Below, in pieces: positions 11,490-19,673 of a stretch of DNA of 64,000 nucleotides. Where the stretch lies: contig NC_133359.1 in assembly GCF_030506205.2 (NCBI RefSeq), positions 31,431,344 through 31,495,343 on the forward strand. The letters are read 5' to 3'. The notes below the pieces were generated by a model. The model did not search any database. It was not told the origin of the DNA and worked only from the letters and a program-made list of their open reading frames with translations. This DNA comes from Paramisgurnus dabryanus (lineage: Eukaryota; Chordata; Actinopteri; Cypriniformes; Cobitidae). Each line of letters opens with the position of its first letter. Within the stretch, counting starts at the first letter, position 1. Position numbers and translations under genes: made by a program.

Positions 11490-12119
11490 ATGCAAGGCCA
11501 AGGTCAAGCAGGAATCAACCAAAGAAAGGTCAGTATTGTTTATATTTTAAAATATATATTTTAGTATCTACACTGTTTAGGACTTACAGGTGTATAAAAT
11601 TAATGGATTCTACTTCTAAGGATAATGTCAATGGCCAATCAGTTTGTTTCTTTATAATCTGTTTTATTAAAGCATTCTTATTTGCTGTCATCATCTGCAT
11701 GACATAGATAACCATCCAGTAACTGGACTGTTAACATTAGGGTTTGGGAAATTAAAGTGTTGTAGTTTTTCTCTTTAGCTATAATGTTTTTTGTGTAAGG
11801 TTGCTGTTAGTGCATAAACAATACCTTCAGAATTATAAAGCTTAAAGTTCAATGCCAAGCGATATGTTTCCTTTAACAGGATTCCCCTTTCAAAACAGGA
11901 AAAATGGGACCTTTAAACAGAGAGCTTGCACCATTTCAAACTGGTAACCAGACTGTGCCACTAGCCTTGGGACAAGTTGGAATTTTGTATATATGTATAT
12001 TATATATAAATGTTGCTTTGTGTTGTTTTTATCCTCTAAAGCTGATCACATTCGGAACACTGATCCTCCCAATGCTCCTGACACTCATTGTGAGGTGGCC
12101 TTTGCTCCAGAGACTGTTG
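11490..12119 (+). pseudogene. Transposase exons 1-3 (N-terminus)
   Basis: Exon 1 runs from ATG at 11490 to the donor after 11528 (MQGQGQAGINQRK). An in-frame TAA just upstream supports this start. Exon 2 (11880-11943, acceptor CTTTAACAG) continues in phase as DSPFKTGKMGPLNRELAPF. Exon 3 (12042-12119) continues as ADHIRNTDPPNAPDTHCEV and ends at GTGTGT. All three joins keep one open frame, which is unlikely by chance at three junctions. No domain is recognised here; it would be the low-complexity N-terminal region ahead of the cysteine cluster. The start could instead lie elsewhere in an unseen exon. Confidence 0.55.
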
Positions 12120-12316
12120 GTGTGTACATCAATGTGTTTAAATTACAGTATATAACAGTAGGTTATAATGTAAATACTTTTCTTAAATTTGATAGAATAC
12201 CGGACCTTTTACACTCAAAGCCATTCCATGAAGTACAATAAATGCTGTAAATGTATATTCATAAAGGGAAATATAAAAGTATTGTTTTTGTATACTGCAT
12301 ACTATTTTTTACAGAG

Positions 12317-12711
12317 TGCATTCACTGAACGATTTCTCAGGTGACGAGGCATCACCTCCTGGAACCCCAAGAGATCTTCTTCTGGCTTCCTCAAACTGGA
12401 GAACACGTCAAAGTCTCTTCAGAGAGGTGGAGGGCAGAGAGAGCCCATCTGGTGAACACGGCTGTTGCACAAGAAAATGTGGTATCACACATCTGCCTAA
12501 GTAAGTAGTTAAGCTACAGTAATAAGCTTTACTATTTCAATTATACCTTTTTGTCTCTTATTTCTGTTTGATGATGAATTTATGTGGATACTGCTTGTCA
12601 GCCACCATTATTCAATTACAATCTTATATTATTCAGTCAAATCAAACAATCTTAATTGTCCTGCACTGTATGATGTTTTTCAGTGCGGCTTGTACCCGTG
12701 GAAATGCCTGA
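12317..12711 (+). pseudogene. Transposase exons 4-5 (start of cysteine cluster)
   Basis: Exon 4 (12317-12500) joins exon 3 in phase if the acceptor is the AG at 12315-12316. It reads HSLNDFSGDEASPPGTPRD, then a tryptophan-centred segment NWRTRQSLFREVEGRES and the cysteines GCCTRKCG, ending at the strong donor GTAAGT. Exon 5 (from 12684, acceptor TTTTTCAG) continues as AACTRGNA and then meets TGA at 12709-12711. Beyond that point a short histidine/cysteine-bearing remnant is visible only in other frames. The cysteine spacing suits the first half of a CxC zinc cluster, but decay limits certainty. Confidence 0.55.
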
Positions 12712-12905
12712 CAAAATCTGTGGTTGTTCACCAGAGTGAAGAACTTTGTTTTGTTCTGTTATAGTAGAATCTTAAAAATCTTTACATACTTGATTTCCAA
12801 TAATTTAGCATTGATACAACATTTAAGTATGAAAAGTAGAAAGAAATGTATAAATTGTACAAAGAAATCAAACACTAATGAATCTAATTAAGGTTTATTT
12901 TACAG

Positions 12906-13357
12906 GGAATGTGCAGTGGGAGACTTAAACAGAAGTGGGTACTGGCCTGCAACCCTTCAATTCACCACAATTTATGCCATAGATATCTTGTTTTCATTTC
13001 AAGAGATGAAGATGGCGGCACCAGGACTGTCCTGTCAAGCATTTTTTAAGAATGCTGGATCAGCGAACTGTCTGCTTTGGTCGTGTGAGTATTTATCCTA
13101 CAGTATTGATAATATATTTGAATTGTGGGTTGAAAGCTGCTTGGTGCTAATGTATTTGTTGCACATTATTAGCTGTTGATTTCCTTATTTTTAATAGACT
13201 GGCAAGATCTCAGCAGACAGTTTTCAGAAAAGTTTTTTTGAGTGGGAGGCTGTGCGATTCAAGGTGGACAATATTTGCAAGGAAGAGCCTTTCATCTGCC
13301 CTGCATGCACCCCAGAGATGCTTGCAGTTCAGTAGATCATTTCAAGAATACTGCTAG
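12906..13357 (+). pseudogene. Transposase exons 6-7 (CxC-like core) with frameshift
   Basis: Exon 6 (12906-13084, acceptor TTACAG, donor GTGAGT) contains SGYWPATLQFTTIYAIDIL and APGLSCQAFF. The frame then slips in a run of six T near 13043-13051, after which the adjacent frame reads MLDQRTVCFGR up to the donor. Exon 7 (13198 onward) continues in that second frame as TGKISADSFQKSFFEWEAV and then CPACTPEMLAV before TAG at 13333. A short tail resembling FKNTAR and a donor follow at 13357. The W-P-A-T, P-G-S-Q-A-F and C-P-A-C-P-E-M-L-A-V signatures are the strongest grounds for the KDZ-type call. Confidence 0.72.
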
Positions 13358-13535
13358 GTACTCCAAACTTTTTTTCACAGTGTTTGTATTAAAAAGAAAA
13401 TGGTAACACTTTTAGTGCTGCCTCACGATTAGTCGCGACTAATCATTTGCAGAATAAAAGTTTGTTTACATGATATTATGTGGGTGTACTGTGTATAATA
13501 ATAATAAACAAACAAGTATATAATTTAGAAACATT

Positions 13536-15652
13536 GGTAACACTTTATTTTACGACCCGCAAAGTACCGCGTAATTAAACCGAATTTACAGCGTACCTAT
13601 TTGTAACAACAGAGTACCTCTACAGTACGTACTTGTAGTTATAAGGGAATAATATTTTAAGTTTGGGGTAATAAGGGGGTAAGAATATATGGAAAATTAT
13701 TCTCTAAGTATTTCATAACTACAGGGTACCTATTGTAATATTACGTGATATGTATGACTTACGTCTATGGGTAATATGGTCTATGTGTAATAGGTTTTTT
13801 TTTCATATTTGCTACTTACCTGATGAAGTGTTTTGTATAGCCTACAGTTGATGTCTACAAGCCACGTCGGCAAATAAAATATAACACACAATAAAGATAA
13901 TAGCAACTTGTACCTCTTTGATCTGTATATGTATACAGGAGTTACCAGGTAACTCTTATATTTGCGGGCTGTAAATTGAAGTGGGGCTTATTCCCCGATT
14001 GTTCTGTGTATGTACCAGGTAACTCTTATATTTGCGGGCTGTAAATTGAAGTGGGGCTTATTCCCCGATTGTTCTGTGTATGTACCAGGTAACTCTTATA
14101 TTTGCGGGCTGTAAATTGAAGTGGGGCTTATTCCCCGATTGTTCTGTGTATGTACCAGGTAACTCTTATATTTGCGGGCTGTAAATTGAAGTGGGGCTTA
14201 TTCCCCGATTGTTCTGTGTATGTACCAGGTAACTCTTATATTTGCGGGCTGTAAATTGAAGTGGGGCTTATTCCCCGATTGTTCTGTGTATGTACCAGGT
14301 AACTCTTATATTTGCGGGCTGTAAATTGAAGTGGGGCTTATTCCCCGATTGTTCTGTGTATGTACCAGGTAACTCTCATATTTGCGGGCTGTAAACTAAA
14401 GTGGTGCTTTGTTCACCTCTTGTTAATAAATGTTATAGGGTAAATACCATAAACATACAGAATATTGTTATTTTTATTTTAAAACAACTTATTTCAAAAC
14501 ATCTTTAAAACACTATAATTAAGCCAACACTTAATGTTTATTATCACATAACTTTTATTTAAAATAAAAAGTCATGACAATTTTTCATTGTTTTTGCGGC
14601 TTGGCTTCCTCTGTTGGTGTTCTTGTCCACTCGGATGATGAGTTGATGTCGTCTCACAAATGCTGTTCTGCATTACATATAAAAAACATAAATGAAAGCC
14701 TTCAGTAAATGTTTCTTCACTGTGCCTTGACAGAAACAGAGTTTTCTAAGCCAGTTACGTTTATAAATTTTAGGCTTACTTATGTGCTAGCTAACCTGCT
14801 ACCGTTAGCTAGCAACTTTCTTGAAAAACATTGTTTGAAATGCGTGAGTCATGTATTAACAAAACCAGTCACCTTATCCAGCATGCGGAACCTGCTAACA
14901 TCACTCGCAGCTGTACTCCAAAGTGTAGAACGTTTTTAAAACCTCTTAAAGAAATTTCACCTCAGGATCGCGTTCCAGCAAACCTCCTGCAGACGACCGC
15001 GCGCTCTACGCCTGCGCAGTAGTCTACGCATGTAGTCGTCTTTTGCTTTAGCGGGAGCTGATATCTGCTGTTGTTTCATTCTGGTTTGCCATTGCATAAA
15101 TTATATTTGGCTAAAATACTTGTGTTTACAGTAAATAAATTGCAAAGCACCACTTCAAATATGTCCGCAAATGTAGGAGTTTCCTGGTAAATAGGGAATA
15201 AGTTGCTATTTTTATTGTACTTACCTTAAAAAAAAGATAACCACATTGAATCAGCTTGACTTTTGTTATTAAAAGCAAGTAATATAGGCTACTAAAATAA
15301 AAGTGATGTGCTGTTATATTTATTTGCCGATGTGGCTCGTAGCATTGACTGTATACAACATTCAGTAGTCAATATGAAAAATTCACAATAAAAAATAAAT
15401 AAAACATAATTTCCCCATAGACTTGACTAAGTCATACATACCACGTAATATTACAATAGGTACCCTGTTGTTATAAAATACTTAGAGTATAAATAATTTA
15501 TAATTCTTCATATTCTTACCCCCTTATTACCCCAAACTTAAAATATTATTCCCTTATACCTACAGGTTACCTACCCTGTTGTTACAAATAGGTACGCTGT
15601 AAATTCGGTTTAATTACGCGGTACTTTGCGGGTCGTAAAATAAAGTGTTACC
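13536..15652. mobile_element. 2.1-kb hAT-like element with long TIRs
   Basis: The element starts GGTAACACTTTATTTTACGA and ends with the inverse. It is flanked by a perfect 8-bp duplication GAAACATT (13528-13535 and 15653-15660), as made by hAT transposases. TIR similarity is strong for about 80 bp and traceable inward for roughly 400 bp on each side. No transposase is visible, so it is non-autonomous. It contains a 70-bp tandem array and, at about 14985-15050, a CpG-rich stretch with CGCCTGCGCAGT resembling an NRF1 site. It lies in an intron of the KDZ-like pseudogene. Confidence 0.85.
13941..14425 (+). repeat. 70-bp tandem repeat, 7 copies
   Basis: Units start at 13941, 14011, 14081, 14151, 14221, 14291 and 14361. 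Each contains TACCAGGTAACTCTTATATT, GCGGGCTGTAAATTG and TTCCCCGATTGTTCTG. The middle copies are identical and the last is partial and diverged. It sits at the inner edge of the left arm of the hAT-like element; the matching right arm near 15170 has only a single copy of the related TTTCCTGGTAA motif. Confidence 0.95.
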
Positions 15653-16175
15653 GAAACATTTGCATGTGCATATATATGTTTATATTTATATATAATTTAT
15701 TTATTTTTTTTCTTAAAACTATACATGTATGTGTGTGTATTTATATATACATAATTATTATACACAGTACACACACTTTTCTTCTGCAAAGCAGCACTAA
15801 ACGCTTTACAATAATGTATTAGTAAACGCATTAACTAACTTGAACAAACAATTAACAATATCGTTTTCCAACATGTTTTAATTCTTGTTAATGTTATTTT
15901 ATGTCATTACAGTAATTAATGTTAGCTCATGGTGTATGACTTAAAATGTACAACATTTGATTTTATAAATGTATTTGTAAATGCAGAAATTAACATGAAC
16001 TAAAATTAATTAATGCTGTAGAAATATTGTTTATTGTTAGTTCATGTTAGCTAATGCATTAACTAATTGTTAACAAATACAACCTTACTGTAAAGTGTTA
16101 TCTAGAAACTTAAATCTTGTGCATCAAGTAAACCTACACAATAAGTTATCATAAATTGTTTTGCCCCATTTTTAG

Positions 16176-16296
16176 ATCTGAGGAACCGGCCATCTTTGAA
16201 GGTGTCTTTATAGCCAAGGATAAAGATGTTACCAGATTTGTGGACTACATTCACAACACAACCACAACGAAAAGCTTGCCAGAAAACAGGATGTAA
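16176..16296 (+). pseudogene. Transposase exon 8 fragment
   Basis: After the acceptor TTTTTAG the frame reads EEPAIFEGVFIAKDKDVTRF followed by VDYIHNTTTTKSLPE and stops at TAA (16294-16296). The pattern of a hydrophobic G-V-F-A-K-D-V-RF segment followed by VDYIH is one I associate with the KDZ-type transposases downstream of the CxC cluster. The downstream half of the exon is decayed and is followed by a MITE, so the part expected to join exon 9 is missing. Confidence 0.65.
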
Positions 16297-16357
16297 CCTG
16301 TAAATATTGGCCTTCAATAGTTGTGAAAAGCTGTCCAGAGCTCCAGCACCTTCTTAA

Positions 16358-17059
16358 AGGAACACGCCGACTTCTTGGGACTTTAGAGAGTTAGATAACC
16401 CCCAGAGTTAGATAAGTCCATACATACCTTTTTCATCTCTGTGCATGCCATAACTCTGTCTGACACACCCACTGCTAGCCTAGCTTAGCACAAAGACTGG
16501 AAGTAAATAGCTCCAGCTAGCATACTGCTCCCAATAAGTGACAAAATAACGCCATGTTGTGATTTGTATCGTCACCTCGTGTACAAATAACAAGGTCATA
16601 TGAGACATAATCATCTTTTAATCGTATATATACTGTGAACAAAATTCTAAGAAGGCAAAGCACTGCTACTTGGGCGGAGTGATTAGCTAACTCTCTTCTC
16701 CTCACCATTCTCAGGTGCTGCGAGCAAATTATTCTGCCCAAGTAGCAGTGCTTATATATATATATATACGCGCACGCACGCACACGCACACGCACGCACA
16801 TACACACACATACACATACACACACATACACATATACATACACATACACACATACATATATATATACATAAACTATACAAATTGAGAGCAGTATGCTAGC
16901 TGGAGCCATTTACTTCCAGTCTTTGTGCTAAGCTAGGCTAGCGGTGGGTGCGTCAGACAAAGTTACGGCACGCACAGAGATGAAAAAGGTTTATATGGAT
17001 TTATCTAACTCTGGGGATACAGTGAATAAGCTAAAGTCACAAAAAGTTGTCGTGTTCCT
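16358..17059. mobile_element. 702-bp TTAA MITE (Kolobok/piggyBac-type)
   Basis: The ends AGGAACACG and CGTGTTCCT are flanked by TTAA on both sides (16354-16357 and 17060-17063). About 200-bp arms are inverted: GCTAGCCTAGCTTAGCACAA on the left and TTGTGCTAAGCTAGGCTAGC on the right. A second inner inverted pair, AAGCACTGCTACTTGGGC and GCCCAAGTAGCAGTGCTT, brackets the centre. No coding sequence is seen. Which TTAA superfamily mobilised it cannot be told from the ends alone. Confidence 0.85.
16752..16865 (+). repeat. Compound TA/CGCACA/CACATA microsatellite
   Basis: Runs of TATATA, then CGCACG/CACACG, then CACATA units lie inside the TTAA MITE. The repeats create spurious low-complexity open frames on the minus strand. 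Confidence 0.9.
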
Positions 17060-17186
17060 TTAACATGAACCCATTCCTTTCAGTTTTTCATGCCAAAGCC
17101 CATAATTTTAAATGTGAGGTATGGAAAAGTTGCTATGTGATAGAAAATAAAGTGAACATCTATGTATATTTTTTTTCTTTAACTAG

Positions 17187-17470
17187 GTGAAATGGAGTGG
17201 GGCAAATGCAGGATGTTGCTGTATTAACACTAGGAGAGGAGGTGGGACAGTGCAGTACCTTCCTCTCTAGGATTGCAGTGACTACAAAACAATTGTGAAA
17301 AGCAGGTAAGACAACTGCACTAGTTATATAATCATATAATAAATATGTTGATATCTGACACATTTTCTGTGTTCGCAGGACGCGCAGACAATCTGCCTCT
17401 CATGGCCATGCGCTGGAATCAGCAAAAGTTTAACAATTTAGCCATCTCAATTACTCGTCGATATCAGAAA
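17187..17470 (+). pseudogene. Transposase exons 9-10 (KDZ-domain segment)
   Basis: Exon 9 (17187-17305) reads MQDVAVLTLGEEVGQCSTFL followed by SRIAVTTKQ, with a TGA at 17296-17298 just before the donor GTAAGA. Exon 10 (17379-17470, acceptor TTCGCAG) joins in phase as GRADNLPLMAMRWNQQKFN and ends ITRRYQK before GTAATG. The G-E-E-V...FLSR...TTK segment followed by an MRWN-like motif is what I recall from fish KDZ transposases, and this pair is the best-preserved part of the 3' half. The intron between the two exons is only 73 bp. Confidence 0.7.
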
Positions 17471-17592
17471 GTAATGAAATCAGTAGAATTTGTTTTAGAT
17501 GTTTTGAAATGTGTCTGAGCAATGTTTGAAGAAGTGCATTAAACAACATTTGTTTTTTGTTTCTTGTTATCTGTGATTGTTTGTCATTGTAG

Positions 17593-18025
17593 ACCAAAAA
17601 GCTCTGGAAAGCCAGTTAGAAAACCTAGAGTCCATGAAAGCCCAATTGGCAGTGACAGAAAGCTAATTGGAAGGCTAGGTCAGTGATATAAAGGAATGGG
17701 CAGATTGTGATGAAATAATAATTTGTTATATTATGAATGCATTTGACAAATTTTATGAAAAAGGACACAATTTCCAAAATGCTTCAAATATTAGTCTGTA
17801 TCCCTATACAAGTTCAGAGATTATTTGAAGGTTGACTTTTAATACATATGACTTAAGACTTTTTTCATTATTGCATTCCAGACTCTGTACATCTCCTGAA
17901 GTCTCCAAGCTGACTTAGGAGCAGAAGATGCTTGTTGCAGAGATGGACCATCATTGGAAATCTCTAAGCTTGTGCTGATGCCATCAGAGAGCTGTCCTGC
18001 TTGTTTTCTAATGAGACAATGGAAA
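17593..18025 (+). pseudogene. Transposase exons 11-12 (coiled-coil-like region)
   Basis: Exon 11 (17593-17678) in one frame reads QKALESQLENLESMKAQLAV followed by a stop. This is a heptad-like, coiled-coil-prone segment, as expected after the catalytic core. Exon 12 (17882-18025, acceptor ATTCCAG, donor GTATGT) retains EQKMLVAEMDHHWKSL after an in-frame TAG. Several frames are open in exon 11, so the choice rests on composition and order. Between and after these pieces (18026-18465) further exon-like sequence at about 18277-18390 is too decayed to read. Confidence 0.45.
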
Positions 18026-18465
18026 GTATGTATTTGTAATATATGGCATAATGGCAATGGATATTTTTATTTTGTTTTTAGTAAGAGTATAACCTATTAA
18101 CTTAAATCTGCTAAAGTGCACATTCACATAACTACATATAGGACATATCCTCTCTAATCATTGAAGTAACAAGTAGTAATGAAAACACATTTTATTAAAC
18201 CATAAGTGGCTGTAGGTCAACAAGTCATTGCACTTTTTTCTTCCTGAAATATATAACTACTTTCTAATAACCATAGGGACCAGCCGTGTGGTCCGTCGGA
18301 TTGTCACCACATCCTATAGACTTTTTGTGCAGCCACCAATCAAAATTTGCCAGACTATGACTCTTCTGACCAGCAAACATTTTGTTGACTTATAGGGGCT
18401 GCTCTAATAAATATACTGTCTGTTTATTAAGTTTCTAATTAAAGTTATTGTGTTCCTCTTTTAAG

Positions 18466-18667
18466 ATTCACCATGTGGCCTAAGTGAAGAGGGTCTAAAA
18501 GGTCTGCTGAGCACCATTCTCAGAGAGCAACATAAAATCAGAAAAATTTGCAAGCAAGAGACTGTTACCTACAAGTTTTGTCTGGAGCAGAGAACATCAA
18601 CTTCTTGTACAGTGCTTCACCTGATGAGTACGACAGTGACTTTGACATTTCTGATGATGGTCTGTAA
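18466..18667 (+). pseudogene. Transposase last exon (acidic C-terminus)
   Basis: The acceptor CTCTTTTAAG precedes SPCGLSEEGLKGLLSTILRE followed by QHKIRKICKQ. The frame that ends the gene switches near 18590 to PDEYDSDFDISDDGL with TAA at 18665-18667. An acidic tail next to a polyadenylation signal 65 bp downstream suggests this is the true 3' end of the gene. The frame switch is a second sign of decay. Confidence 0.5.
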
Positions 18668-18731
18668 TCCACAAGACTGTCACCTTCCATCATTCTGGAC
18701 AAAGACTTCTAACTGTCAATATAAAGCATTT

Positions 18732-18737
18732 AATAAA
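18732..18737 (+). terminator. Polyadenylation signal AATAAA
   Basis: AATAAA lies 65 bp after the transposase stop codon, in a suitable position to end its transcript. Confidence 0.5.
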
Positions 18738-19377
18738 ATCTACTTTTCATAACCTTATGTAGCCTCTTTATTCACATAATACACATACTGTATACATGTA
18801 CAATATGCTTCTACAACTACTCAGTGGTGGAAATAAAGTGAATAATTAAAGTAGGGGTGAGCGGGGCACAAATAAACATGGGGTTGATTGTAAGACGGTT
18901 ACATGTTTTTTATACAGGGCCAAGCAATCTGTGCTTTTGGTCTTTTTTCTGACTGTCGAAGATGAATTTGTGTAATGTGTTTTGGTTAAGATATTGAACA
19001 GAGAGTGTTTTAGAGGCATGGAAGTAAATTTCTTTGTCTAATGTTTTTTTCTATTTTTGAGTTGGGTGTGTAAGTCACCAAATCCAACCTTGCATTATTT
19101 TGATCACTGTCTTGTTACCTTAAACATAACAGGTTTTTGAAACATGTCAGCATATAGCTGATAGCTGGGATTGAAATAATTTTTACACAGCGGGGTTAGT
19201 TGTAACACAGTCGGGTAGACAATGATAGTGAAATGAAAACAGTGTAAATACTAAAATGATAATACAATATCAGGGAAAATAAATCACAATTATGATTTTT
19301 TTTGTCTTAATTGTGCGGCCCTATAAAAATCTATTTATATGCATTGATGCATAATGCAAGGATGTTAGATGAAGGAT
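18738..19377. other. AT-rich spacer without a visible gene
   Basis: No supported gene on either strand. A GGGGTGAGCGGGGCACAAAT stretch near 18855 and later GGGGTTAGTTGTAACACAG resemble pieces of dispersed fish repeats, but no ends could be set. Confidence 0.5.
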
Positions 19378-19385
19378 GGATAGAC

Positions 19386-19665
19386 CAGTGGTTCTCAAAC
19401 TTTTTCAGTGTGCGGCCCCTCTTGTGTACAGTGCATTCTTTTGCGGCCCCCCAGAATTTTTTATGACAAAAACAGTTCTAAAATGTATTATTTTAATTAA
19501 ACAAAACATATTAAATAATACCTAGTAGTGCTGTTGGTTAGTTGGCTTATTATTTTTTTAGGTTTAATTACACAGAATTCATGATAAATGAATGTATTTT
19601 ATAAAATGTCATAAAACTGGGCCCCCCCTGGCACCATCTCCCGGCCCCCAGTTTGAGAACCACTG
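19386..19665. mobile_element. 280-bp hAT (Charlie-like) MITE
   Basis: The ends CAGTGGTTCTCAAACTTTTT and CAGTTTGAGAACCACTG are the well-known termini of vertebrate hAT-Charlie-type MITEs. The flanks are a perfect 8-bp duplication GGATAGAC (19378-19385 and 19666-19673). The interior has GCGGCCCC tracts near both ends and an AT-rich centre. No coding sequence. Confidence 0.93.
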
Positions 19666-19673
19666 GGATAGAC

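Larger units (their letters stand above)
13402..16102. mobile_element. Older fish repeat(s) with GGTAACACTTT / AAAGTGTTATC ends, split by a later insertion
   Basis: GGTAACACTTTTAG at 13402 and TGTAAAGTGTTATC ending at 16102 look like the ends of a hAT-type fish repeat. The stretch 15800-16102, with TTAGTTCATGTTAGCTAATG and similar, is a sequence I recognise as a common cyprinid repeat. Inner arms around the 13536-15652 insertion are inverted relative to each other: GTGTACTGTGTATAATAATA on the left and TTATTATACACAGTACACAC on the right. This suggests a palindromic element. Flanking 8-mers (AAGAAAAT and TAGAAACT) match imperfectly, so outer limits are uncertain. Confidence 0.5.
11490..18667 (+). 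pseudogene. KDZ-like transposase pseudogene (multi-exon, broken)
   Basis: This is a chain of exon-like pieces bounded by AG/GT signals, on one strand and in a plausible order, ending at an acidic C-terminus (PDEYDSDFDISDDGL) with TAA at 18665-18667. The fragments resemble fish proteins with a CxC cysteine cluster and a KDZ transposase domain, the enzyme expected to cut and rejoin the element at its TIRs. Exons 1-4 join in phase. Later exons contain stops (for example TGA at 12709, TAG at 13333, TAA at 16294, TGA at 17296) and a one-base frameshift in exon 6. Two younger transposons sit in its introns. A CRE-linked leader exon in the left TIR is the likely 5' end. The family call is from memory of conserved motifs; a search with the exon translations would decide it. 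Confidence 0.7.

Noticed and set aside
16517..16909. 130-codon minus-strand frame rich in V/Y/C/R repeats
   Set aside because: Produced by the TA/CACACA microsatellite inside a MITE.
17839..18057. 72-codon minus-strand frame
   Set aside because: It lies antisense to a transposase exon that fits the gene order and splice signals on the plus strand.
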